DNA from: Zelonia costaricensis | Lineage: Eukaryota; Euglenozoa; Kinetoplastea; Trypanosomatida; Trypanosomatidae | Length of the DNA: 46,145 bases | Assembly (NCBI GenBank): GCA_030849075.1 | Contig: JASAOO010003354.1 | Location: 1 to 46,145, forward strand | Reading direction: 5' to 3' | Translations under genes and position numbers: made by a program | The notes under the pieces: generated by a model | Seen by the model: the letters and a program-made list of their open reading frames with translations, nothing else | The model's database searches: none | Told to the model about the DNA's origin: nothing | Shown here: piece by piece, positions 38,641-46,145 of the stretch | Numbering within the stretch: the stretch's first letter is position 1 | How the letters are laid out: each line of letters starts with the position of its first letter

Positions 38641-39408
38641 ATGTCCGCCACCAACGCGTGGGGGCGGTTGAACACGCCCATGAAGCAGTCGCAGTTCTCG
38701 CTCGACATGTTCGAGGAGTGGAAGATGAAGCAGAACGAAGAAATCGCGCAGCGCGGGGCCGACCCCGACCCGGCGGTGGAGGAGGAACACAACCGTCACA
38801 TGCTGCGCCAGAACCTCAACGCGTATGTGTGCCACAAGGAGCTTGACCAGTACACCGCCTGTCTCGAAGAAAAGAAACTGATCCGCCGCAGCGACGATGG
38901 CAACGGGTCTGGCGCTGCTGGAACCACGAGCGCTGCCGCTTCCTTCGAGATCAATACGCAGAGCAAGGTGAACGAGAAGCTCTGCCGCGCGACACACAAC
39001 GCGTACGTGGCGTGCATGAGTGCAAAGCCAAACCAGGAAGCCGTACTGCAGGCCTCCAGCGTTGAGCCGCACTGCGCGGAGCGGCGCGCGGTGCTCTTCC
39101 AGTGCCTGCGCGATCACCAGGCAACAGAAGCACGGACAAACACGCCGCAGTGCGAGGACGCGTACCGCCGACTGCTGCGCTGCGGGCTCAACCACCTGTG
39201 GAACCAGTACTGGCGCCAAATCACGCAGTTCACCGACACCGACGAGTTCCACCTGTACGAGCTCTCGCGCGACGACAATAAGAAGCAGGCGTACCTCAGC
39301 GCGATTACCACAACCGAGGCACAGCAGCAGGCCCACCGGCGGGAGGCACAGGAGACGGCCCTTGGCTACTACCTAGATCCCAAGGAGACCGCGCAGACTG
39401 GGAAGTAG
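38641..39408 (+). CDS. Protein with four CX9C motifs, likely mitochondrial (255 aa)
   Basis: Exactly four Cys-x9-Cys pairs occur: Cys64/Cys74, Cys115/Cys125, Cys145/Cys155 and Cys171/Cys181, that is, two tandem twin-CX9C (CHCH-type) hairpins. Such proteins are typically imported into the mitochondrial intermembrane space by the Mia40/Erv1 oxidative route and often belong to respiratory or inner-membrane complexes. There is no presequence, as expected for that route. A charged N-terminal helical region (about 17-55) and a C-terminal tail with Tyr/Trp residues (185-255, including LWNQYWRQITQF) flank the motifs. Aromatic and Leu spacing inside each motif (for example Tyr or Leu three and seven residues after the first Cys) agrees with helix-turn-helix CHCH packing. 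The specific complex cannot be told from sequence. Confidence 0.9.
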   Translation: MSATNAWGRLNTPMKQSQFSLDMFEEWKMKQNEEIAQRGADPDPAVEEEHNRHMLRQNLNAYVCHKELDQYTACLEEKKLIRRSDDGNGSGAAGTTSAAASFEINTQSKVNEKLCRATHNAYVACMSAKPNQEAVLQASSVEPHCAERRAVLFQCLRDHQATEARTNTPQCEDAYRRLLRCGLNHLWNQYWRQITQFTDTDEFHLYELSRDDNKKQAYLSAITTTEAQQQAHRREAQETALGYYLDPKETAQTGK

Positions 39409-40155
39409 AAGCAGTGTGAAGAGAGAGAAGGTGTGGCTGCACTGTTGCCCCCCCCCCTCTCCTGCAGCGCACCTCCCGCCGCTGGTGCACCCCTCACAGA
39501 CTAGAAGTGAACGTACTCGGTACCGCTGGAACGCAATTTCCACACAGAAACTCAAAAAAGGAAAAGAAGGAGAAGCGTATGTGTGTGTGTGTGTGTGTGT
39601 GGACAGCGTCGTGTGGCGGGCCCGCATCCTGCGACACGTGAGAAATGGAGAAAGACGCGTTTGAGTCGAGGAGACGTGACGGAGTGGCGACGTGTGTCGC
39701 AGAGAGGAAGCGAAAAAGGGCATTGAGAGACGGGGGAATTCTGCCGCGGCATCCTTGAAGTGCGGTTTCTTTTTTTTTTTTTTCTTGTTGTCGCTGCCGC
39801 TGGTGAAGGTGCTTCCGTGCCACATCGGGTGCATTCCGCGACACAAATGAAGATGCCCCCCGCCTCCTTTGCCACTTTTTTAGAATGCGGTCTTGCCTAC
39901 TACACCGAGTGTTCAACCACTTCTTCCCCCCTCCTCCCCCTCCTCGCTCTCCCCCGTGCCCTTGTCTGTCTTTCCTCCTTCGCCTAGCGGACCCGCCCTG
40001 CATGTGACGTTAAGGGATCACCGCACCAGACACAAGCACAAACACAACCCCCTCTTCCGAAGGTGCGCGGCTCTCTCTTTCTCGCCTGTCTTTTTTCTCG
40101 TAGTACTCACACAAACCTAAAGAAAAGCGCAGATCGCGGCGCATCAGTGCACGTC
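39409..40155. other. Intergenic region, CX9C gene to two-TM gene
   Basis: Contains a GT tract (39579-39600), a T run near 39768-39783 and the next gene's polypyrimidine tract. No coding region is supported. Confidence 0.7.
40070..40103 (+). promoter_or_regulatory. Predicted spliced-leader acceptor, two-TM gene
   Basis: A CT/T tract ends in CTCGTAG with the AG at 40102-40103, 52 bases before ATG 40156. Confidence 0.65.
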
Positions 40156-40611
40156 ATGCCCGAGTCTCCGTCGCAGCAGCCGCAGTATGTGCTGTGGAAC
40201 GGTGAGTGGCCGTACGTGAAGCGCGGCGTCTCTGAGGTGCGTGCCGTTGTCGCGGGTCTTGTGGCGTCGGCAAGCGCGCTGGTCGACGTCCCAGCCTATC
40301 TGACACGGGCACGCAAGTACACGGCCGCCGCAGACGACTTCGTCACGTCGCAGTCGGCCAAGGCAAGCTCGACGCTGGAGTCGCACCAGTGGGTCGTGCC
40401 GGCGACCGGCATCGCACTGGCGAGTGCGTACGTGGTGGTGCGCAGTGCACCGTGGGGCGGTGCGAAGATGCTGCGCAATGGGCTCATCACCGCAACGGCG
40501 CTGACCGTCTTCATGTACCCCCGCGAGATTGTGCACCGCCTTGACGCGGCCATGCCCTTTCAAGCGCCCCCCGCCGCCAACGACGTCGATGATAAGCGAG
40601 ACAAGAAGTAG
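40156..40611 (+). CDS. Small protein with two membrane segments, possible MICOS-type (151 aa)
   Basis: Two hydrophobic segments lie at about 79-96 (WVVPATGIALASAYVVV) and 107-121 (NGLITATALTVFMYP), the second ending in a Tyr-Pro followed by a charged stretch. An Ala-rich helical region (about 26-72) precedes them, and the C terminus is highly charged (DDKRDKK). The membrane hairpin that closes in YP-R-E resembles the end of ApoO-family (MIC26/MIC27) proteins of the mitochondrial inner membrane, but this is a weak resemblance and the length is smaller. No cleavable signal peptide is visible. Alternative: any small inner-membrane or ER protein. The ATG at 40156 is the first after the predicted acceptor. 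Confidence 0.85.
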   Translation: MPESPSQQPQYVLWNGEWPYVKRGVSEVRAVVAGLVASASALVDVPAYLTRARKYTAAADDFVTSQSAKASSTLESHQWVVPATGIALASAYVVVRSAPWGGAKMLRNGLITATALTVFMYPREIVHRLDAAMPFQAPPAANDVDDKRDKK

Positions 40612-40693
40612 CACAGGGCGACTTAACGACGCGGAAGTGCAGCGACGGGGAGAAACGGAGAGGGGTGGGGAGTGGAGAGTGGGAGGCGGCGGC

Positions 40694-40709
40694 GGGGGGG
40701 GGGGGGGGG
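40694..40709 (+). repeat. G homopolymer run
   Basis: Sixteen consecutive G on the plus strand, just after the stop of the two-TM gene, preceded by GGCGGC. It is a likely length-variable site and possible assembly error point. Confidence 0.8.
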
Positions 40710-41585
40710 AGGCGTTGTGCGAGTCGGTCACGGAGATGTGCCGTCGGCAGGGCATTCTGATGTACGCCTCCGGCGGTCAGCGTCGCCGCCAGCCCTTTTG
40801 CTGCCCGCCTTGCCGCATCACCCGGTTCTATCCCCCCCTCCCAACACACGTGTGCGGACACGCTTTGTGTGGGTCGTGTGAGAGGACCGCATGCGTCGGG
40901 TAATGCTCTTTCTCGCCCTCCCTCCCCTCCACCCGTCGCCCCGCTACAGGTCCCATGGCACGCACCCATCACTCGCGCAAGGTGGCGTTTTTTTTTTTTT
41001 GGGGGGTCTATTTCTCCTGCAGCAACAAAAGGCGGACTGAGAAAAGGAAAGTGCGGCGGGGTTTGTCGATCTTTGGACAGACGCACGCGGGAAAGAACGG
41101 ATGTGGTTCGCTGTGCAAACACAACACAAATTGGAACGGCTGCCTCGGCGCCGCCTCTTTTCCTCTGTGTGAGCGTCTGCGGCTTTCCTTCTCTCTTTAT
41201 CTGTCTTTCTTCTCTCCTGCTTCACTCCCGATATCAACACCCACACACACACACCCACACACACTCCATCGCCTCTTAGTCACGAAGAAAAAGGCACGGG
41301 CACCGTTGCGCTTTTGCAGCTTTGATCATACAAGTCTCGCCAGCGCGTGCAGTGTACGTGAGCATCGACAGGCAGCATCGGTGTGTGACACCCATCGATC
41401 TGCAATCCCGGCCCACACTTCCTTTGTTCACCCCCTCCCCCCACCGCCCCCGAGACCTCGTGATTTTGTGCGACTGCATCGGCGCTTTTTTCTTTTCTTC
41501 TCTGTCCAACCATCGCCCAGCTGGAGACACACATACACACACAAACACATACGAAAACAAGATCCGTCACCTTCGACGCCGCGTC

Positions 41586-41639
41586 CTTCTCCCTTGGCCC
41601 CTCCCCCCTTTCTCTCTCCCTCAACAACCTCAAACGTAG
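41586..41639 (+). promoter_or_regulatory. Predicted spliced-leader acceptor, EF-hand-like gene
   Basis: A strong C/T tract ends at CAAACGTAG with the AG at 41638-41639, 18 bases before ATG 41658; a second AG follows at 41646-41647. Confidence 0.65.
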
Positions 41640-41657
41640 GCTTGCAGTGACTTGGCC

Positions 41658-44642
41658 ATGTACTCGCCGAGGTCCACGCTCGACGCGGCACTGCGCAAGG
41701 CGCGGGCACAGGTGGGCAAGCGGCGCATCTTCCTCAAGTCTTTCTTCACTGACTTCGACCACCTTCACTGCGGCCGCATCACCGCGGCTCAGTTTGCGCG
41801 AGTGCTGGCCAACAACGACGTGCACCTCACCCCGGCCGAAATGAAGGTGCTCGCCGACAGCTTCGCACCGGCCAGCTCGGTGGCGGTCAACTCAAACGGC
41901 AGCGCCGCGACCGCCGCCGCCGCAGCAGCAGCGGACGCATCGGGCCTCGGCAACGCGGCGGTGCTCTACGAGGACTTCCTCGCGGCGCTGGAGGCGGGCC
42001 CGGGCAGCAGTGCCGCCGTGCGTCGCTCCGTTGCCAGCGCAACGCTGACACCCGCCGAAGAGGCGCGCCTGCGGCCGTTTAGCGCGATGCTGCAGCACGC
42101 GATTCGCGCCCACGGCACCTCGCTGACGGCGCCGTTCCGCGACCTCGACCCGCTCCGCTCCGGTCGTGTCACCGTGGCGCAATTCCGCCGCTGCCTGCCC
42201 TTCTCCGAGTCGCTCTCGGCCGACGCCATGGACCTGTTCGCGAAGCAGTACAGCGACGGGCTCGGGGGCGTGTACTACATGGCGTGGTGCCGCGCGATGG
42301 ACCCCTCACTGGTGGAGCCCGACCCAAGCGCGACGGGTGCGAGCGCCAGCGAGTATGCCGATGGCACAGGCGACGGGGCGGCAGCGGTGACGAGACAGTG
42401 GAAGTCGGGCACAGTGTCGTCGCTCGTGTGCCCCGACTCCTTCACCAACCCCAACCTCTCCGCCGACGAGCTGATCCACATCTTCCGGCAGCAGCGCGCG
42501 CTCTACCGGCTCCGCTACGAGGACGCCTTCACCGACTACGACAAGCTCAAGACGGGCAAGGTGACGGTGGCGCAGTTCGAGTCGGTGCTCGGTCGCATGC
42601 GCCTCGTCCACTTCGCGCTGCGCCCCGAGAACATCGCCACCCTGGCGCGCGTGTACATCAGTGACGGCAGCGGCTTCGGCAACTCCACCTACAACGGCTC
42701 GCCGTTCGGGCCGGTGGTGGAGTACCGCGCGTTCTTGCGCGACACGCACCCCGCGCAGGCAACCGCAGAGACGGCGGATGGGCAGACGGTGCAGGTCAAC
42801 TTCTTCGATACCACCCACGCCCCCGACACGTACGTGACGAGCGCCGATGACCAGGTCAAGGCCGAGGCCCTGCTGGCACAGCTCCGCGCGCTTGTGCAGG
42901 CAAACCGGATCTGCCTCAGCCCGGTGCTCCGTGACTTCGATCGAGTGCGCAAGGGCATCTACGAGCACCGCACCTGCACCCGCACCCGCTTTGCCCGCGG
43001 CCTGGCGACGCAGAACATCATGCTCCCGCCGGAGCAGCTGCAGCTGCTGATCCGCAAGTACACGGTGCCGAACCCCGACGGCTCGCCCAGCAGTGAGGTG
43101 AACTACTACTTGTTTGTGCAGGACGTGGACCCGACGCAGGCAAGCGGTGCCGGCGGCAGCGCCCACCCCCGCAGCGTGCTGAGCCGCGGCGTGCCGTCCT
43201 CGTCATCCGCCGCGGCAGGGCTCGTGGCCCTGCCCACCGCGGCCCCGCCCACGCTGGAGGGAGTCCTGAGCCGGGTCGCCGCGCAGGTCGTGGCCCGCCG
43301 TCTGCACATCGCCGCCTTCTTCGCGGATGTCGACCCGCTCCGCAGCGGGGTGATGGTCAAGAGCCGGCTCGGCACGGCGCTAGGACAGGCGGGGCTGCAG
43401 ATCCCGCCGGAGGAGCTCGTCGTGCTGCAGGACGCCTTCGTCTCGGACCGGCAGCGTAACTGTGTCAACACGGAGCAGCTCACCGCCGCCATCGAAGCCG
43501 CCGCCGCAGAGCTGCGCGCAAATCGGGTGGCCGAGAGGACCGCGGCCACCTTGGGTGGGGCGCCGACGGAGGCCAGTGCGAAGGACTCGGCGCGGGCCGC
43601 GCAGGTGACGTCGCTGCTGAACCGCGTTCGGCACAACGTCCGGGTGCACAACGCGCTGCTGATGCCCTTTTTCGCGGACTTCGACCGTCACCACCGCGGC
43701 GTCATCACGCCGGTGCAGTTTGCGCAGGCGTGCGTGCGGCATCACCTGCCGCTGACGCAGGTGGAGCTCGACCTGCTGGCGTCGTGGTACAGCGCTGGCG
43801 ATGCGATTGCGCCGGGCACGGACGGGGTGCGCTACCTGGCCTTCGTGCGGGATGTAGGCTGCGAGGAGGAGGCCGCGCAGGCGTCCGCGTTGGGGGATGG
43901 GGCGGGGGCCAACACCGGCAGCACTGTTGCTGGCGATGGTGTGGGCCGGCTCACGGCCTCGGCTCGCGCCTCGCTGGAGGCGGCCGCCGACGTGGATGAT
44001 GTGCTGACGGCCATCTGTGTCTTCTTGCAGGAGCGCCGCCCATGCCTGACGGAGTTCTTCCCCGACGGGGACGAGCTGCGCCACCAACACGTGACCCCCG
44101 CGCGCTTCCGGCACTGCATGACGATGCTGGGCCTCGCCGACATCACCGAGGGGGAGCTGAGCGCGCTCGAGAACGCGTTTGGCTCGCAGAAGTCGCCGGG
44201 CGACATCGACTACCCTGCCTTCGTGTACACGGTGCGGGCGATGCTGGCGGACGGCGCCGGCGCTGCGGCCGTCTCACAGCGTCGTCAGCACGGCTCGATC
44301 ATGTCCCGCAGCGGACTCGCGTCCGCCGGCACGGCGAGCGGGTTGGCGGGCACTAACACGTCCGCTTCGCACGCGTTTGAGGTGGCGACGCTCGCCCGCA
44401 TCCAGCGCACTCTCAAGTCACGCCGCACCGCCACAATTGCGGCTTTCCGCGAGTACGACCGCGCCCGTAAAGGCTACGTCACAGAGGGGCAGTTTTTTGC
44501 GTGTCTGCAGGCGCTTGGGGTCCCGTTGAAGCCAGACGAGTCGGCGGCGCTCCTGCGGCTGTACGCGGTGGGCAACGGCCAGGTGCACTACCTCGCCTTC
44601 GCCCATGAGGTGGACGACGAGTCGCTCGTCGCGGTGAGTTGA
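41658..44642 (+). CDS. Eight-module EF-hand-like protein, EFCAB6-like architecture (994 aa)
   Basis: Eight modules recur with EF-like loops starting near residues 34, 164, 295, 428, 559, 676, 805 and 934, a spacing of about 130 residues. Each has an F-F-x-D-x-D entry (for example SFFTDFDHL), a Gly two to five residues later, a T-x-x-Q-F exit, a linker with L-x-x-x-E-x-x-x-L, and most end in a V-x-Y-x-x-F strand (VEYRAFLRD, VNYYLFVQD, VRYLAFVRD). This layout recalls EFCAB6-type ciliary proteins. In none of the loops is position 12 a Glu, and position 3 is Leu, Val, His or Ala instead of Asp/Asn, so calcium binding is unlikely and a structural role is inferred. No membrane segment or signal peptide is present. 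The ATG at 41658 is the first after the acceptor. Confidence 0.92.
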   Translation: MYSPRSTLDAALRKARAQVGKRRIFLKSFFTDFDHLHCGRITAAQFARVLANNDVHLTPAEMKVLADSFAPASSVAVNSNGSAATAAAAAAADASGLGNAAVLYEDFLAALEAGPGSSAAVRRSVASATLTPAEEARLRPFSAMLQHAIRAHGTSLTAPFRDLDPLRSGRVTVAQFRRCLPFSESLSADAMDLFAKQYSDGLGGVYYMAWCRAMDPSLVEPDPSATGASASEYADGTGDGAAAVTRQWKSGTVSSLVCPDSFTNPNLSADELIHIFRQQRALYRLRYEDAFTDYDKLKTGKVTVAQFESVLGRMRLVHFALRPENIATLARVYISDGSGFGNSTYNGSPFGPVVEYRAFLRDTHPAQATAETADGQTVQVNFFDTTHAPDTYVTSADDQVKAEALLAQLRALVQANRICLSPVLRDFDRVRKGIYEHRTCTRTRFARGLATQNIMLPPEQLQLLIRKYTVPNPDGSPSSEVNYYLFVQDVDPTQASGAGGSAHPRSVLSRGVPSSSSAAAGLVALPTAAPPTLEGVLSRVAAQVVARRLHIAAFFADVDPLRSGVMVKSRLGTALGQAGLQIPPEELVVLQDAFVSDRQRNCVNTEQLTAAIEAAAAELRANRVAERTAATLGGAPTEASAKDSARAAQVTSLLNRVRHNVRVHNALLMPFFADFDRHHRGVITPVQFAQACVRHHLPLTQVELDLLASWYSAGDAIAPGTDGVRYLAFVRDVGCEEEAAQASALGDGAGANTGSTVAGDGVGRLTASARASLEAAADVDDVLTAICVFLQERRPCLTEFFPDGDELRHQHVTPARFRHCMTMLGLADITEGELSALENAFGSQKSPGDIDYPAFVYTVRAMLADGAGAAAVSQRRQHGSIMSRSGLASAGTASGLAGTNTSASHAFEVATLARIQRTLKSRRTATIAAFREYDRARKGYVTEGQFFACLQALGVPLKPDESAALLRLYAVGNGQVHYLAFAHEVDDESLVAVS

Positions 44643-46145
44643 TGGGTTGCAGCGTGCCCCGTACTCCCACCCCCTCTCTCTCTCTCTCGCCGGCACCTTC
44701 CATTTTTTCTCGCATCCCTCGCGCTGTGTGTGATCGCGCGTGCATCCCCACCTCGACTCCGCCTTTGCTGTTGCCTCTCCTCTTCGCTTTTCTTTTTTTT
44801 TTCTTTTTCCGCTTGCGATGTACCACCACTGCCAGCCGGGGCAGTCTTCCTTTCTCGCCTTCTTGTCCTCCCCCTCACACTTTATTGCACTGCACGCACA
44901 CCTCCGCCTCCGCGCGCGCGTCCTCCTATACTTCGCCATTTTTCTTGTTTGGTGTGTGTGTGTGTGTGTGCATGTGTGTAGGCCTTACATCACCCGTGTG
45001 TGGTGTTATTGGCGGTGCGCAAGAGGACAAACTGATGTAGCCGCGTGTGCACCCTCCCCTTCCCCTTGAAGGGTGTCACGCCCGTCTTCCTTTTTTTCTT
45101 CTGAGTTTCTATTCTGTTCTTGTCTGGAGCGCTGTGTTGGGTGGGCCACAGACGGCCGCCGGGAAAGCAGACACAGAGGCACCAAAAAGGAAGCGCCCAC
45201 TCAAAGACGTTGCCGAGGTTCCACCCCCCCCCCTCTCCCACCTCCCTCCTCCCGTTTCCTTCACTCTCAGCTCCCTCTCTGTTGAATGGCTTCCCCTGTG
45301 TGTGCGTGTGTTTGTGTCATGTAAGGTAGGTGTCTCTTCGCGCGTGCATTGTGCGTGAACAGGACGCGAAAAGTGCTGAGGTGCGCGGCAGCAGCCTTCT
45401 TCTTTTTGGGTGTTTTCTTCTGCGCGTGTCTCGGTAGCGAAGGAACCCCCACCCCCCCCCATGTTGATTGTTGTCCTCAACTCGTCCTCTATGTTCAGCC
45501 CTCTTGCACCCCCCCCTTCCTCTGTCCAGTGTCAACCACTTCCTCACCTCCCTGAGGCTGACGGAATCCAAAAAAAAAAAAAAAGATTCAACCGTGCATT
45601 GCAGAAACGCGGAAAGCGGCGTTTGGGTTTGATTCGGAAAGGCAGGCGAGGCCGCTCACCACCCCACGCCCCCCCCACACACCTCCTGTGCGTCCTGCGC
45701 TCCCGCTATCTGCGCGCGTGACGCGTCGCGCACTCGTCCCTCCGTGGCCTGCCGGCCGACACGTTCTGCCCTGCCCCGCCACCGCCCCCATGCGGTCACC
45801 ACGGCTGTGGTGCGGCGGGTGCACGACGCGACCCACGGCCGAGGAAGTACAACCGTACGCCCTCTCTCCTACAGCGTACAGGTCTGCACCGCCGCGCACT
45901 CAATGTGCTTCACGCACCGGGCCCGCCTACCGTGGCGCTCTCTCGTTGCGAGGCGCTGATTGTTCACCCGAAGCCCACACACCCCGTCCTCTGTCCGCCC
46001 CCCCCACCCCCCCCCCACACACACGCATTCTCTTGCACGCTCTCCTCGCTGCGCCTGTTGTGACGTGCCCACTAACGCCGCACTTCAACGTGCCCCCCCC
46101 CCTCCCCTCCTCCCGTGACTCGCTCCCTCACCCACTCCCCTTCTT
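44643..46145. other. 3' UTR/intergenic sequence to the end of the window
   Basis: Contains a GT tract (44953-44970), a C run near 45222-45232, an A14 run at about 45570-45583 and further C-rich tracts at the right end. Frames up to about 120 codons are low-complexity. The start of the next gene is not in the window. Confidence 0.65.

Larger units (their letters stand above)
40612..41657. other. Intergenic region, two-TM gene to EF-hand-like gene
   Basis: Contains a G16 run (40694-40709), a T run (40988-41000) followed by a G run, and a CA tract (about 41240-41264). No coding region is supported. Confidence 0.7.

Overview
This window looks like a piece of a trypanosomatid nuclear chromosome, most likely from Leishmania or a close relative in the Leishmaniinae. 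The signs are these: thirteen intron-free genes, all on the plus strand; strongly G/C-ending codons with Ala/Ser/Pro low-complexity inserts; 0.5-2.6 kb intergenic stretches full of polypyrimidine, CA/GT and homopolymer tracts; and, before almost every start codon, a pyrimidine tract followed by an AG of the kind used for spliced-leader trans-splicing. There is no sign of operon-type ribosome binding sites, CRISPR arrays, tRNA/rRNA genes or intact transposons. The gene order (PNT1-type peptidase, then two ribosomal S21 genes) fits what I remember of Leishmania chromosome 11, but I could not check this.

Layout, left to right: a small ankyrin-repeat protein with a bacterial flavour (2007-2687); the GET3/ASNA1 tail-anchored-protein targeting ATPase (4103-5311); a very large type I membrane glycoprotein of unknown function (7707-14558); a coiled-coil protein (15115-16890); a C11 (clostripain-family) cysteine peptidase matching kinetoplast PNT1 (19521-21644); a huge low-complexity protein with a few conserved beta-rich islands (23513 or 23549-27940); a protein with repeated T-x-Y-x-x-D-Y motifs like those of ciliary microtubule-binding proteins (28961-30310); a MIT-domain protein (31673-32326); two tandem 40S ribosomal protein S21e genes with basic Ala/Lys/Gly tails (33819-34334, 35769-36293); a protein with four CX9C motifs (38641-39408); a 151-residue protein with two membrane segments, possibly mitochondrial (40156-40611); and a 994-residue protein built from eight ~130-residue degenerate EF-hand modules (41658-44642).

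The genes would be transcribed together as one polycistronic unit and separated by trans-splicing and polyadenylation. Such units do not group genes by function, so neighbours should not be assumed to work together. Still, three products point to the mitochondrion/kinetoplast (PNT1, the CX9C protein, the two-TM protein) and two or three to the cytoskeleton/flagellum (the T-x-Y-x-x-D-Y protein, the EF-hand-like array, perhaps the coiled-coil protein). The least explained objects are the eight-module EF-hand-like protein whose loops have all lost the calcium-ligand pattern, the 2283-residue surface-type protein with degenerate extracellular repeats, and the bacterial-like ankyrin gene. No clearly new multi-gene system is visible.
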